IMG/VR virus record: IMGVR_UViG_3300027839_001146
Coordinates: 1-20,272 of that record
DNA: 20,272 nt
Reading direction: 5' to 3' (one strand)
DNA from: a virus
A program made the position numbers and the translations under genes. Below are positions 1-5,609 of this stretch, piece after piece. The notes under the pieces are model-generated. The model had not been told where the DNA came from, made no database searches, and saw only the letters and a program-made list of their open reading frames with translations. Each line of letters starts with the position of its first letter. The stretch's first letter is position 1.

Positions 1-36
1 GGTGTGGTGGTGCGTAAACGCAGGAAATGCCGCGGG

Positions 37-414
37 CTACGATTCCGGTCCTGCCTGAGTCAGCACTACGCGGCCAGTGCGGGGTGGCAAAGCGTCTGAA
101 GTCGTCAAGCCGCTAGGAATTGCTCCGATCCCCGCGTAACGCAGCCGGATCATTCCGTTCCGATGTTTGATCATCCTCAGCGCCTCACGCGGGTCGCTGA
201 TCTCATCAACCTCCGCAGCCAGCCGCGTACACAACCGATCCAGCTCTTCCAGGCTCGCGACTGCCAGCCGTTTCCATGCTTGCTCGATCGTTGTGCCGTC
301 ATGCCATCCGAAGACCTCACGGAAGACACTCAGCGTGGTGCGCGTCGTTTTATGTTCCGCTGGCGTGGTGCTCATGATTGAATCAACCTCAAGAATCGTT
401 CGAGAATTTGCCAT
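37..414 (-). CDS. conserved-looking hypothetical phage protein, 125 aa
   Basis: I do not recognise the family. The ATG at 414 is chosen because AGGAA lies nine bases upstream; a second possible start (MSTTPAEHK) lies 13 codons in, with GAGG farther away. The protein is soluble and mostly helical, with a central stretch containing FREVFGWHDG and EQAWKRL, followed by LEELDRLCTRLAAEVDEI, which looks like an amphipathic helix. There is no signal peptide or membrane segment. It is the last complete gene of a leftward set (1510, 988 and 414 are the starts), and all three starts are preceded by a CACCAC-type motif just before the SD. Codon use matches its neighbours. Function is unknown; the context suggests an early or accessory phage gene. 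Confidence 0.6.
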   Translation of the reverse strand: MANSRTILEVDSIMSTTPAEHKTTRTTLSVFREVFGWHDGTTIEQAWKRLAVASLEELDRLCTRLAAEVDEISDPREALRMIKHRNGMIRLRYAGIGAIPSGLTTSDALPPRTGRVVLTQAGPES

Positions 415-496
415 AGTTTCGCGTTCCTGTGTGGCTGTGGTGCCTGAGAAAAGCCAGAGCCAGCACATGCCAGCCCTGGCGCTGCGTCCTCCGGTC

Positions 497-988
497 TTAC
501 TCTCCGAAGGAGAAGCAGTCGGCGTAGGCCCGAAGCGTGTCTTCGTCCGCTTCGCCGTAAGCGGTCCACGGCGTGTACCAGTCCTGAGCCTGGAGCGTGG
601 CGCTGATCGGCTCCTTGTGCTCGCTCAGATCGCCAACGATCCGGGTGGCAGGTCCGCCGGTGCTCAATAGGATCTCATACTCGGTTGCGGTCAGTGATTC
701 GCCGGGCGATTCCCAACCGCTGCGGACCTGCAGAGACAGCGGGTCGTCAGTGATTCGTTGGCGGGCCTCGTCTTCGTCTTTGCAGTCCCCGGCCGCCTCT
801 TCCAGTTCCTGGAGCTCGTCCCGTTCGTCGTCGTCCAAGTCCTCGGCCGGCGTGTCTCGCAGTTCTTCAAGGCGGCAAAAATCTACCCCACTGGCAGCGA
901 CCATTGCAGCAATTGACTCATAGGACGATTTCCCGATCTCCTGCAGTTTGTCGTACTCGGTCGCGTTGTTCGTGGTCGTGGTCGTCAT
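497..988 (-). CDS. acidic conserved hypothetical protein, 163 aa, with a C-terminal GGPA...GDL motif
   Basis: The start at 988 is fixed by a GGAGGG Shine-Dalgarno seven bases upstream; the longer in-frame ATG at 1033 lacks one. The N-terminus is a threonine run, then a helical part (about residues 10-40), then a very acidic stretch (about 45-95) rich in D and E. The C-terminal region has ATEYEILLSTGGPATRIVGD followed by QDWYTPW. From memory, this last block resembles a small conserved protein found on phages and plasmids, where a GGPA..I.GDL core is followed by QDW.TPW; I cannot name it with confidence. No catalytic residues are recognised. It is the middle gene of the leftward group. Function is unknown. 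Confidence 0.75.
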   Translation of the reverse strand: MTTTTTNNATEYDKLQEIGKSSYESIAAMVAASGVDFCRLEELRDTPAEDLDDDERDELQELEEAAGDCKDEDEARQRITDDPLSLQVRSGWESPGESLTATEYEILLSTGGPATRIVGDLSEHKEPISATLQAQDWYTPWTAYGEADEDTLRAYADCFSFGE

Positions 989-1090
989 AGTCTCGCCCTC
1001 CAGTGTGGTGCATAATCGAGCAGTCTGGCTCATCAGGCCGGCGGAACAAATCGCCGACGACGCCCGGGCATTCCGGGCGTTTCGCCTCGC

Positions 1091-1510
1091 TCACAAGCCG
1101 CAACGTCGGGCCATGTCATCCTCGACCATCATGTCGAAAGCGTCGCCAGCGGGATCCCCGTATCTAATCGCTGACTGCCGGCGGGTGTCTTCCGCGTTGC
1201 AATCGTCACACAGCACCGCGCTACCGGCTCCCAGGCTCCGCATATAGCCGTTCAGTGTGCTGCAGCGAGTACAGGGGCCATCAACGCGCCGCGGCTTCCC
1301 GGTCTCCTTGTCGTGAATTTTGCAAATTGACCAGAACAAATCAGCAGCTCCGCCAGCGCTCCGCCTCCACCAGTAACCGCCAGACGGTGACCAGCGGAAG
1401 CGGTTCGCCTTCAGTGCCTCCCGAATTCTCGCCGACGGTTTCCCGGCAAATGTGAAAGTGGTTTGACCGGTGCCGATGTCAAACGTGATTCCGTCGTGTT
1501 TCAGTGTCAT
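1091..1510 (-). CDS. zinc-ribbon protein with an RFRWSP..G.WW motif, 139 aa
   Basis: The ATG at 1510 has GAGGAAG six bases upstream, so it is preferred over the ATG at 1567. Residues 15-50 include IREALKANRFRWSPSGGYWW. This resembles a short motif (IR..LK..GFRW.P....W.R) that recurs in phage, plasmid and conjugative-element proteins. Further on, C80-x2-C83 and C101-x2-C104 form a four-cysteine zinc-binding pair separated by 17 residues, and there is an extra C63. The C-terminus is acidic. The motifs suggest nucleic-acid or protein binding rather than an enzyme, but this is inference. It is the first of the larger leftward genes, about 90 bp downstream of a tiny acidic ORF on the same strand. 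Confidence 0.75.
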   Translation of the reverse strand: MTLKHDGITFDIGTGQTTFTFAGKPSARIREALKANRFRWSPSGGYWWRRSAGGAADLFWSICKIHDKETGKPRRVDGPCTRCSTLNGYMRSLGAGSAVLCDDCNAEDTRRQSAIRYGDPAGDAFDMMVEDDMARRCGL

Positions 1511-1600
1511 GGGTTCTTCCTCGGTTCGTGGCGTGGTGGCGAATCGGTCCGGGTATCCTGCCCACATCTCGCGGGCAGGGGCTCGGGAACGGTTCAGGCG

Positions 1601-1732
1601 TTATTCGTTCTTCCCGTCAGAACTCCCCGCTTCTGACGCCACATCCGCACCAGCATCATCCTGAGCCGCCTCAGCAGCCCCCACACTCGCCCGGTCTACG
1701 CCCGATTCATGCCCCGATTCTGTACCGTTCAT
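1601..1732 (-). CDS. possible small acidic peptide, 43 aa
   Basis: An ATG at 1732 opens 43 codons ending in TAA at 1601. The product starts MNGTESGHESGVDRASVGAA and is Ala/Asp/Glu/Ser/Gly-rich, with no aromatic residue. A weak GGGGA precedes the start. Third codon positions are GC-rich, as in the neighbouring genes, and the ORF is in line with the leftward genes below it. Its size and low complexity mean it could be chance. If real, it is probably a small disordered acidic protein. Function is unknown. Confidence 0.35.
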   Translation of the reverse strand: MNGTESGHESGVDRASVGAAEAAQDDAGADVASEAGSSDGKNE

Positions 1733-2040
1733 CGCTCTATCCCCGATCTCTGGCCAAGCCTCTCACCCGCCGACGCAGCCGGACCGCCTCGCGATCACGC
1801 ATCACCACGCCTGTCGAGCGTTCTGAACACCTCTCGCATCCATCGCAGCCCTCTATATATCTTAAGGTAAGAATTCCGCGCCAAACCAACGCATGCCCGT
1901 AGCAATCAAGCAAATAAACATAAATCGTACTATAACAGAACACTATATGGCGGGTGTAAATGATCACCTAACTTAATTTAACAGCGCGACGCGGGCACGA
2001 CGCACGCCGTACACGTGCCCATACAATAGAGGCAGGGGCG
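1733..2040. promoter_or_regulatory. non-coding region with AT-rich stretch; candidate leftward promoter
   Basis: No convincing gene is seen here. Bases about 1850-1985 are clearly AT-richer than the rest. On the minus strand, TGTTATAGT (1937-1929) matches an extended -10 (TGnTATAAT with one change), and TTTACA lies about 20 bases upstream, longer than the ideal spacing. This could drive the leftward genes. A 7-bp inverted repeat, GGGCACG/CGTGCCC (1993-1999 and 2014-2020), lies next to it. AT-richness next to tandem repeats also fits a replication origin, but no DnaA-type box was found. All of this is inference. Confidence 0.35.
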
Positions 2041-2093
2041 CACATGCAACAGGATCCCACCTGCAAATCAATTGCACCTGCAAGTCGATTGCA
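2041..2093. repeat. tandem 17-bp repeats with two TGCAA/TTGCA dyads (iteron- or operator-like)
   Basis: Two adjacent 17-bp units at 2058-2074 and 2075-2091 differ at only two positions. A degenerate third unit lies exactly one period upstream (2041-2057). Each junction creates an inverted repeat: TGCAAATCAATTGCA at 2062-2076 and TGCAAGTCGATTGCA at 2079-2093. Evenly phased dyads 17 bp apart look like cooperative binding sites for a phage regulator, or like iterons. No protein in the window is an obvious partner. Confidence 0.6.
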
Positions 2094-2116
2094 TCTAGGA
2101 GGGGGCGCGGCGAAAG

Positions 2117-2134
2117 TGTCACATTATTGTGACA
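2117..2134. promoter_or_regulatory. perfect 7-bp-arm palindrome, candidate operator
   Basis: TGTCACA-TTAT-TGTGACA is a perfect inverted repeat with a four-base spacer. It sits between the 17-bp repeats and the methyltransferase and abuts a TATAGT hexamer (2135-2140). A dimeric regulator site is likely; the regulator is unknown. Confidence 0.5.
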
Positions 2135-2136
2135 TA

Positions 2137-2152
2137 TAGTACATTTGTACTA
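2137..2152. promoter_or_regulatory. palindrome TAGTAC-ATTT-GTACTA, candidate operator of LexA-box form
   Basis: This inverted repeat has 6-bp arms and a four-base spacer, and it begins two bases after the preceding palindrome. It overlaps a TATAGT -10-like hexamer, so binding could block a promoter. The sequence satisfies the published cyanobacterial LexA consensus RGTACNNNDGTWCB. Whether the host's LexA reads such a site is unknown. Confidence 0.45.
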
Positions 2153-2159
2153 CTCTGCC

Positions 2160-2470
2160 CGGCCGTCGCCGCGGGCCGCCTTCGAAGGTCATAGCCTCAC
2201 CGGGCTCGGATCACGCCGAAAATCCGTCAGTAAGCGACCACTCATTGACACTGGGCCGCCAATCAGGCATTGAATGGCTCCTGCAGGCCGTGGCAGGCCG
2301 TGGTGGGCCTCATCCATCATGCATCGGAGCCGTGGACGCCGCTTGTTGCCACCCCTGCCCCGCGATCGAAATATGGGACCCCATGCAGGAACGCAGTTTT
2401 GACCATCCCAGTCCCCCCCGGTGGCCGATGGATATACATTAGCGATTATGTTGCGCAACCATTTTTCCGC
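2160..2470. other. non-coding stretch before the methyltransferase
   Basis: No supported gene is present. There is a head-to-tail duplicate of GCAGGCCGTG at 2283-2292 and 2293-2302. The methyltransferase frame is open upstream to 2270, but the residues there do not resemble the family and the natural N-terminus begins at 2507. A 95-codon minus-strand ORF (2189-2476) lacks any supporting evidence. Confidence 0.4.
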
Positions 2471-2501
2471 TTCCATTTATACCATTTATCGAATAACGTC
2501 C
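2471..2501 (+). repeat. left copy of a 31-bp direct repeat bracketing the methyltransferase
   Basis: The unit begins TTCCATTTATACCATTTATC, itself two tandem CCATTTAT blocks. The right copy is at 3545-3575, with 27 of 31 bases the same, and a preceding C is also shared. This copy ends five bases before the methyltransferase ATG. It could be a regulator or promoter element, or a footprint of cassette insertion. Confidence 0.7.
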
Positions 2502-2506
2502 ACGGC

Positions 2507-3535
2507 ATGTCTGCTTATTACAACGAGAACGATCCACACGCTTCCGGGTGGCTGAGGGAACTGATTAGCGCCGGTTTGATAGCACCGGGCGAGGTTGACG
2601 AGCGGTCCATCACGGAGGTTGATCCGAATGACGTCAAGGGATTCACACAGTGCCACTGGTTCGCGGGTATTGGCGGCTGGTCAGCGGCACTTCGACTGGC
2701 AGGATGGTGCGATGACCGAGCAGTGTGGACAGGTTCCTGCCCCTGCCAGCCATTCTCCGCCGCCGGCCGACAGCGAGGGACTTCAGATGCACGGCACCTC
2801 TGGCCAGTCTGGTTCGGCCTCGTCGAAGCCTGCCGCCCGGAGATCATCTTCGGCGAGCAAGTCGCATCCTCAAAAGTTGTCGGCACGCAGCTTGAGGCTT
2901 CTTTCGTTAACGCGGTTCAGCGGGGCGATTACGCCGCCGCCAACAGATACGCAAACCGACTCGTTAAATCGAAATCTCTTGGGGCAGATCGTCGGTGGCT
3001 CGATGGAGTATGTGGAGACCTGGAAGGGGCGGATTACTCCGTGTGGCCGTCGGTACTGGGCGCACACAGCGTCGGGTCGCCGCACATCCGACCGCGATTG
3101 TGGTGGGTCGGAAGCCGGTTGGCCGACTCCCCAGGCCAAAGAGCAAAACGAGACGTCGGAGAAAAAGGTCTCACGAGGAGCACACGCTGGTCTGAATCTG
3201 CGGAACGCTGCGGAGTTGGTGTTTCCAGCGGGCTGGGTGACGCCGTCGGCCAGAGACCACAAGGACACGCCGGGGATGGCGGCGGAGTCAACGAACAACG
3301 ACGGAACGACGCGGCAGCGGGTGGATCAGTTGCCGCGTCAGGTGTATCACCTGCTCCCTGGGATGGAGCCGAGTGGGTCCAATGCCGAGACGGAAAAGCG
3401 AGGCGTCTTGAGCCCGGACTTGAGCCGCTGGTTGATGGGCTACCCGGCCGTGTGGCTCAGTTGCGTGGATTGGGAAACGCTATCGTCCCGCAAGTAGCTG
3501 CGGAGTTCATCAGAGCGTTTATGGAATGTGAGTGA
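2507..3535 (+). CDS. dcm: DNA (cytosine-5) methyltransferase, phage Dcm type, 342 aa
   Basis: This enzyme transfers a methyl group from S-adenosylmethionine to carbon 5 of cytosine in a short DNA site. The start at 2507 gives MSAYYNENDP..AxWLRELI, the usual N-terminus of this phage subfamily, although no clear SD is seen. Motif I is FAGIGG (53-58) and motif IV is GSCPCQPFS with catalytic C80. The motif VI position reads GEQVAS (E117) rather than ENV, motif VIII is HIRPRLWWVG (193-202), and motif X is GLGNAIVPQVAAEF (from 321). Residues about 121-165 and 205-280 are the variable recognition part. All key motifs are intact, so it is probably active. No cognate restriction enzyme is visible, so it is a solitary enzyme that may protect phage DNA. 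A direct repeat flanks the gene on both sides, and a 300-codon ORF overlaps it in the +1 frame. Confidence 0.93.
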   Translation: MSAYYNENDPHASGWLRELISAGLIAPGEVDERSITEVDPNDVKGFTQCHWFAGIGGWSAALRLAGWCDDRAVWTGSCPCQPFSAAGRQRGTSDARHLWPVWFGLVEACRPEIIFGEQVASSKVVGTQLEASFVNAVQRGDYAAANRYANRLVKSKSLGADRRWLDGVCGDLEGADYSVWPSVLGAHSVGSPHIRPRLWWVGSRLADSPGQRAKRDVGEKGLTRSTRWSESAERCGVGVSSGLGDAVGQRPQGHAGDGGGVNEQRRNDAAAGGSVAASGVSPAPWDGAEWVQCRDGKARRLEPGLEPLVDGLPGRVAQLRGLGNAIVPQVAAEFIRAFMECE

Positions 3536-3544
3536 GTATCTGTC

Positions 3545-3575
3545 TTCCATTTATGCCATTTATCAAATAGGGTCC
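3545..3575 (+). repeat. right copy of the 31-bp direct repeat bracketing the methyltransferase
   Basis: This copy begins TTCCATTTATGCCATTTATC and differs from the left copy at four positions. It lies nine bases after the methyltransferase stop and 34 bases before the start of the next gene. A shorter relative, CCATTTATG, occurs at 5590-5598, just before the first terminase gene. Confidence 0.7.
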
Positions 3576-3609
3576 TGACTCTTACTGAATTCGATCAGGG
3601 AGCGGCAGG

Positions 3610-3807
3610 ATGAATCGCCAACAAATGTTGAGAGCACTTAGAAGCCCGAATATTCGGTTTACCTGGGAGTTGTCGCACACTTCGTTGCCGGAATACGCGA
3701 CGGGTGATAACGGAACCCCTTTTTTTGATATCAACCTGTCGATGCCCGTTGAGGTTCTTTGCGTGACGGCTGCTGACGGGGACATCGAGTTGACAGCACT
3801 GCTTTAG
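3610..3807 (+). CDS. small hypothetical protein, 65 aa, ending at an in-frame amber codon
   Basis: The ATG at 3610 has GGGAG seven bases upstream. The product (MNRQQMLRALRSPNIRFTWE...) is not recognised. It is soluble, with an N-terminal helix and then beta-type residues. The stop is TAG at 3805. The same frame stays open for 39 more codons with GC-rich third positions and a protein-like sequence, ending in TGA at 3925-3927, which just overlaps the start of the next gene. The full-length form would therefore be about 105 aa. Either the gene is broken by a nonsense mutation, or the amber codon is read through, or the tail is chance. It is the first gene of the cassette between the methyltransferase and the recombinase. 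Confidence 0.6.
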   Translation: MNRQQMLRALRSPNIRFTWELSHTSLPEYATGDNGTPFFDINLSMPVEVLCVTAADGDIELTALL

Positions 3808-3927
3808 TACATCGCATCGGGTGAGTTCCCGGTCTCCGTTCTTGATATGGCGGAGATTGCCACGGGCGACGAGCAGCTCGCCCGGTGCATGTTTTTGATT
3901 GTGAGAGGATGTTCCAACAATGCCTGA
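3808..3927 (+). other. coding-looking continuation after the amber codon of the 3610 gene
   Basis: Read in the frame of the upstream gene, this gives YIASGEFPVSVLDMAEIATG and then a hydrophobic/basic end, stopping at TGA 3925-3927, eight bases into the next gene. There is a possible internal ATG at 3847 (26 codons), without a strong SD. Short overlaps of this kind are normal between adjacent phage genes, which favours the tail having been part of the upstream gene. Confidence 0.45.
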
Positions 3928-4240
3928 CAGGTCGATCCGCAGTGTGTTGGAGATTCAGGAGTTGATCCTTGAGCGGGCGCCGTTCCTGTCTGTGATCGGA
4001 CTTGCGACTGGAACGCTTCAGTGTCGTTACTGTCTGACTCAGTGGTGTATCTGTGTGAATTCTGACCACACGGAGTTTCGGCTTCAGGGTTACTCTCCAC
4101 ATAGTAGTAAGTGTCCGGTTAGGGAAAAGTACCCTGCGATGCCCGGTATCGACGTGACTGACATTTCGGATATGGGCATAGTGATCAATGCTGAACCGTG
4201 TCGTCGGCCTGGTTTGTATTGGATCGAGGGCGATCGATGA
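3920..4240 (+). CDS. cysteine-rich hypothetical protein, 106 aa
   Basis: The ATG at 3920 follows AGAGGATG at a slightly long spacing. The product has C-x2-C-x4-C-x-C (in CRYCLTQWCIC, about residues 35-45) and a later KCPV, so a zinc-binding finger is plausible; the C-terminal half is not recognised. It overlaps the next gene by ATGA at 4237-4240, which indicates translational coupling. It lies in a rightward set of small genes (3610, 3920, 4237, 4465) squeezed between the methyltransferase and the recombinase. Function is unknown; small zinc-finger proteins in such positions are often phage accessory or regulatory proteins, but that is inference. Confidence 0.65.
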   Translation: MPDRSIRSVLEIQELILERAPFLSVIGLATGTLQCRYCLTQWCICVNSDHTEFRLQGYSPHSSKCPVREKYPAMPGIDVTDISDMGIVINAEPCRRPGLYWIEGDR

Positions 4241-4464
4241 CGACTGAAACCAAGCCTTGCGTTTGCGGTAAGTTGATGATCCTGAAGGAAGTTCAGGCGG
4301 TCCGCATTCTGTCTTCTTCGCGTCGGTATCCCTGCATCTGGTGGTGTGGCGGTTGTGGCCATCGGCTATCTTCCGAACCGCTACGTGAGCGGCCGCGTCC
4401 GGATACTGACATGTATGCATGGGAAGAGGCGAATCGAGCCGTTAAGGAAATCGGGGACTCTTGA
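4237..4464 (+). CDS. small zinc-ribbon-like protein, 75 aa
   Basis: The start is chosen at 4237 because GAGGG lies eight bases upstream and the ATG overlaps the previous stop (ATGA). The product begins MTTETKPCVCGKLM and has a second pair in WWCGGCGH. C-x-C plus C-x2-C with about 30 residues between is the pattern of a short zinc ribbon. The C-terminal part, DMYAWEEANRAVKEIGD, looks like a helix. This arrangement resembles the small 'restriction alleviation / Lar-like' zinc-ribbon proteins of phages, but the similarity is only in shape. The stop is followed directly by the next ATG at 4465. Confidence 0.7.
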   Translation: MTTETKPCVCGKLMILKEVQAVRILSSSRRYPCIWWCGGCGHRLSSEPLRERPRPDTDMYAWEEANRAVKEIGDS

Positions 4465-4734
4465 ATGTCAGGCCAGAAACGAATCACATCGCCGAAAGCG
4501 GTTAATGAATCCCAACCTGACGTTTACGATGACTCGGTCTACGTGCAAGAACTAAACAATGAATGCGAGCGAGTCCTGATACGAGATTCCGTCGCTCTCG
4601 AGTCCTACAACCACGCAAAGCGTCGGAACCTGCTGGAAAATCTTTGCCTGAAGGCAGCCCTGGTTGCCGTGTCCAACTCGAAGCAAGTGGTCATGACTCG
4701 TCTGGAAGAGGCGATGACCCGACTTCACTCGTGA
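4465..4734 (+). CDS. small helical hypothetical protein, 89 aa
   Basis: The ATG follows the previous stop with no gap, and GGGG lies eight bases upstream. The product starts MSGQKRITSPKAVNES and is then mostly helical (ECERVLIRDSVALESYNHAK...). It is not recognised. It is the last gene of the cassette. Its final 44 bases overlap the 3' end of the recombinase gene on the other strand, so transcripts from the two sides converge and overlap. Confidence 0.6.
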   Translation: MSGQKRITSPKAVNESQPDVYDDSVYVQELNNECERVLIRDSVALESYNHAKRRNLLENLCLKAALVAVSNSKQVVMTRLEEAMTRLHS

Positions 4735-5443
4735 GCATGGACTTGACCTTTTCCGGGTGCCACTTCTTGCCACGGAGTGGGCCGTGCGTTTCAGTCATAA
4801 AATCAGCGATCGCCCTGAGACTGCATCCACTGGCGTGTGCCTCCTTCACGCTTCGGATAGCCATTATCTCGCTTTGGCATTCGATGATCCGCGACTGATC
4901 GTCCGGGTCGATCATCTTGCCGTACGGGATGCGGCTCTTGTGCGTCATTCGCTGTCCGCCTGACTGGCGGTGAAGCATGAGTTCGCTTGTTCGTTCTGAC
5001 GTCTGCCGAGCCTCGAATTCGGAGACTCCTAGCCGGAACGTGATGAACATCCGGCCGAGTGCGGTTGACAGGTCGAGCGAGTTGCCGCCCTCGTTTGCCA
5101 GATGGATCGCCACCTTCTCTCGTTCGAAGTGGTCGATCATTTGCAGGCCGTTGATCGTGTCGCGGAACAGCCGGTCCATTTTTGCGACTACGATATGCTT
5201 CACGGCAGGTCCGATGTTTCTCAGTTCTTTTCCGTGCGTCCGGCTGAAGAGCGGAACTTTCCTGCCTGACTCGTATTCGTCGGACAGTTCATGCGAAACC
5301 GTCAGCCCTTTCATGCGGCAGTAACGGCGGCACGCTTCCAGTTGGCACTGCGTTGTCTCGCGGTCCTCCTGTTTTCCGTTTCCCTTCTTCTTGGGTCGAG
5401 GCGAGAATCTCGTGTAGATGACAGCCAGCATGACGTCACTCAT
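4691..5443 (-). CDS. compact serine recombinase (resolvase/integrase family), 250 aa
   Basis: It catalyses site-specific DNA strand exchange through a serine-DNA bond. The start at 5443 has GGGGAA six bases upstream. The resolvase domain spans about residues 5-155: IYTRFS supplies R12 and nucleophile S14, VAKMDRLFRD supplies R91 and R94, and EFEARQTSERT is the long dimer helix. Residues about 165-240 (IPYGKMIDPDD, then SLRAIADFM, then KWHPEKVKSML) resemble a truncated 'Recombinase' domain with a helix-turn-helix. It is far shorter than phiC31-type integrases and a little longer than Tn3 resolvases. Its position next to the terminase suggests prophage integration or a resolution role; the att or res site is not identified. 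The 3' end overlaps a gene on the other strand. Confidence 0.9.
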   Translation of the reverse strand: MSDVMLAVIYTRFSPRPKKKGNGKQEDRETTQCQLEACRRYCRMKGLTVSHELSDEYESGRKVPLFSRTHGKELRNIGPAVKHIVVAKMDRLFRDTINGLQMIDHFEREKVAIHLANEGGNSLDLSTALGRMFITFRLGVSEFEARQTSERTSELMLHRQSGGQRMTHKSRIPYGKMIDPDDQSRIIECQSEIMAIRSVKEAHASGCSLRAIADFMTETHGPLRGKKWHPEKVKSMLTSEVGSSPLPDES

Positions 5444-5609
5444 AGCAGTTCCCCGAACCCCCGATCGGTAAGGAAAGAAAAGTCCAGGCCCATGCGGAGG
5501 CGATCGGGGTGAGCGCTCCGCGGCGGCTGGCCAGCCGTTGGGCTCTGGACTCAGCCAGTGTAATCAGTAAACCTACGGTATCAAAGCTACCATTTATGGG
5601 AACAGGAAA
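5444..5609. other. non-coding block with nested inverted repeats between recombinase and terminase
   Basis: An outer inverted repeat, GTCCAGGCCCA (5482-5492) with TGGGCTCTGGAC (5539-5550), pairs with one bulged base. Inside are CGGAG/CTCCG (5495-5499, 5516-5520) and a perfect 14-bp palindrome, CGGCTGGCCAGCCG (5524-5537). The block is GC-rich and could be a recombination site for the adjacent recombinase, a pac/cos packaging site beside the terminase genes, or a transcription terminator. A CCATTTATG copy lies at 5590-5598. Confidence 0.45.

Noticed and set aside
167-670. 167-codon plus-strand ORF
   Set aside because: It covers two minus-strand genes with strong Shine-Dalgarno sites; the product is serine/arginine-rich, as expected of a shadow frame.
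1737-1967. 76-codon minus-strand ORF in the control region
   Set aside because: Its first half lies in the AT-rich promoter-like stretch, codon use is unlike the neighbours, and it has no good ribosome site.
2189-2476. 95-codon minus-strand ORF upstream of the methyltransferase
   Set aside because: Basic, low-complexity product, no SD seen and no recognisable motif; the region reads better as non-coding, though a degraded gene cannot be excluded.
2270-2506. 79-residue N-terminal extension of the methyltransferase
   Set aside because: The family's normal N-terminus begins at the ATG at 2507, and the extension runs through a repeat and non-coding sequence.
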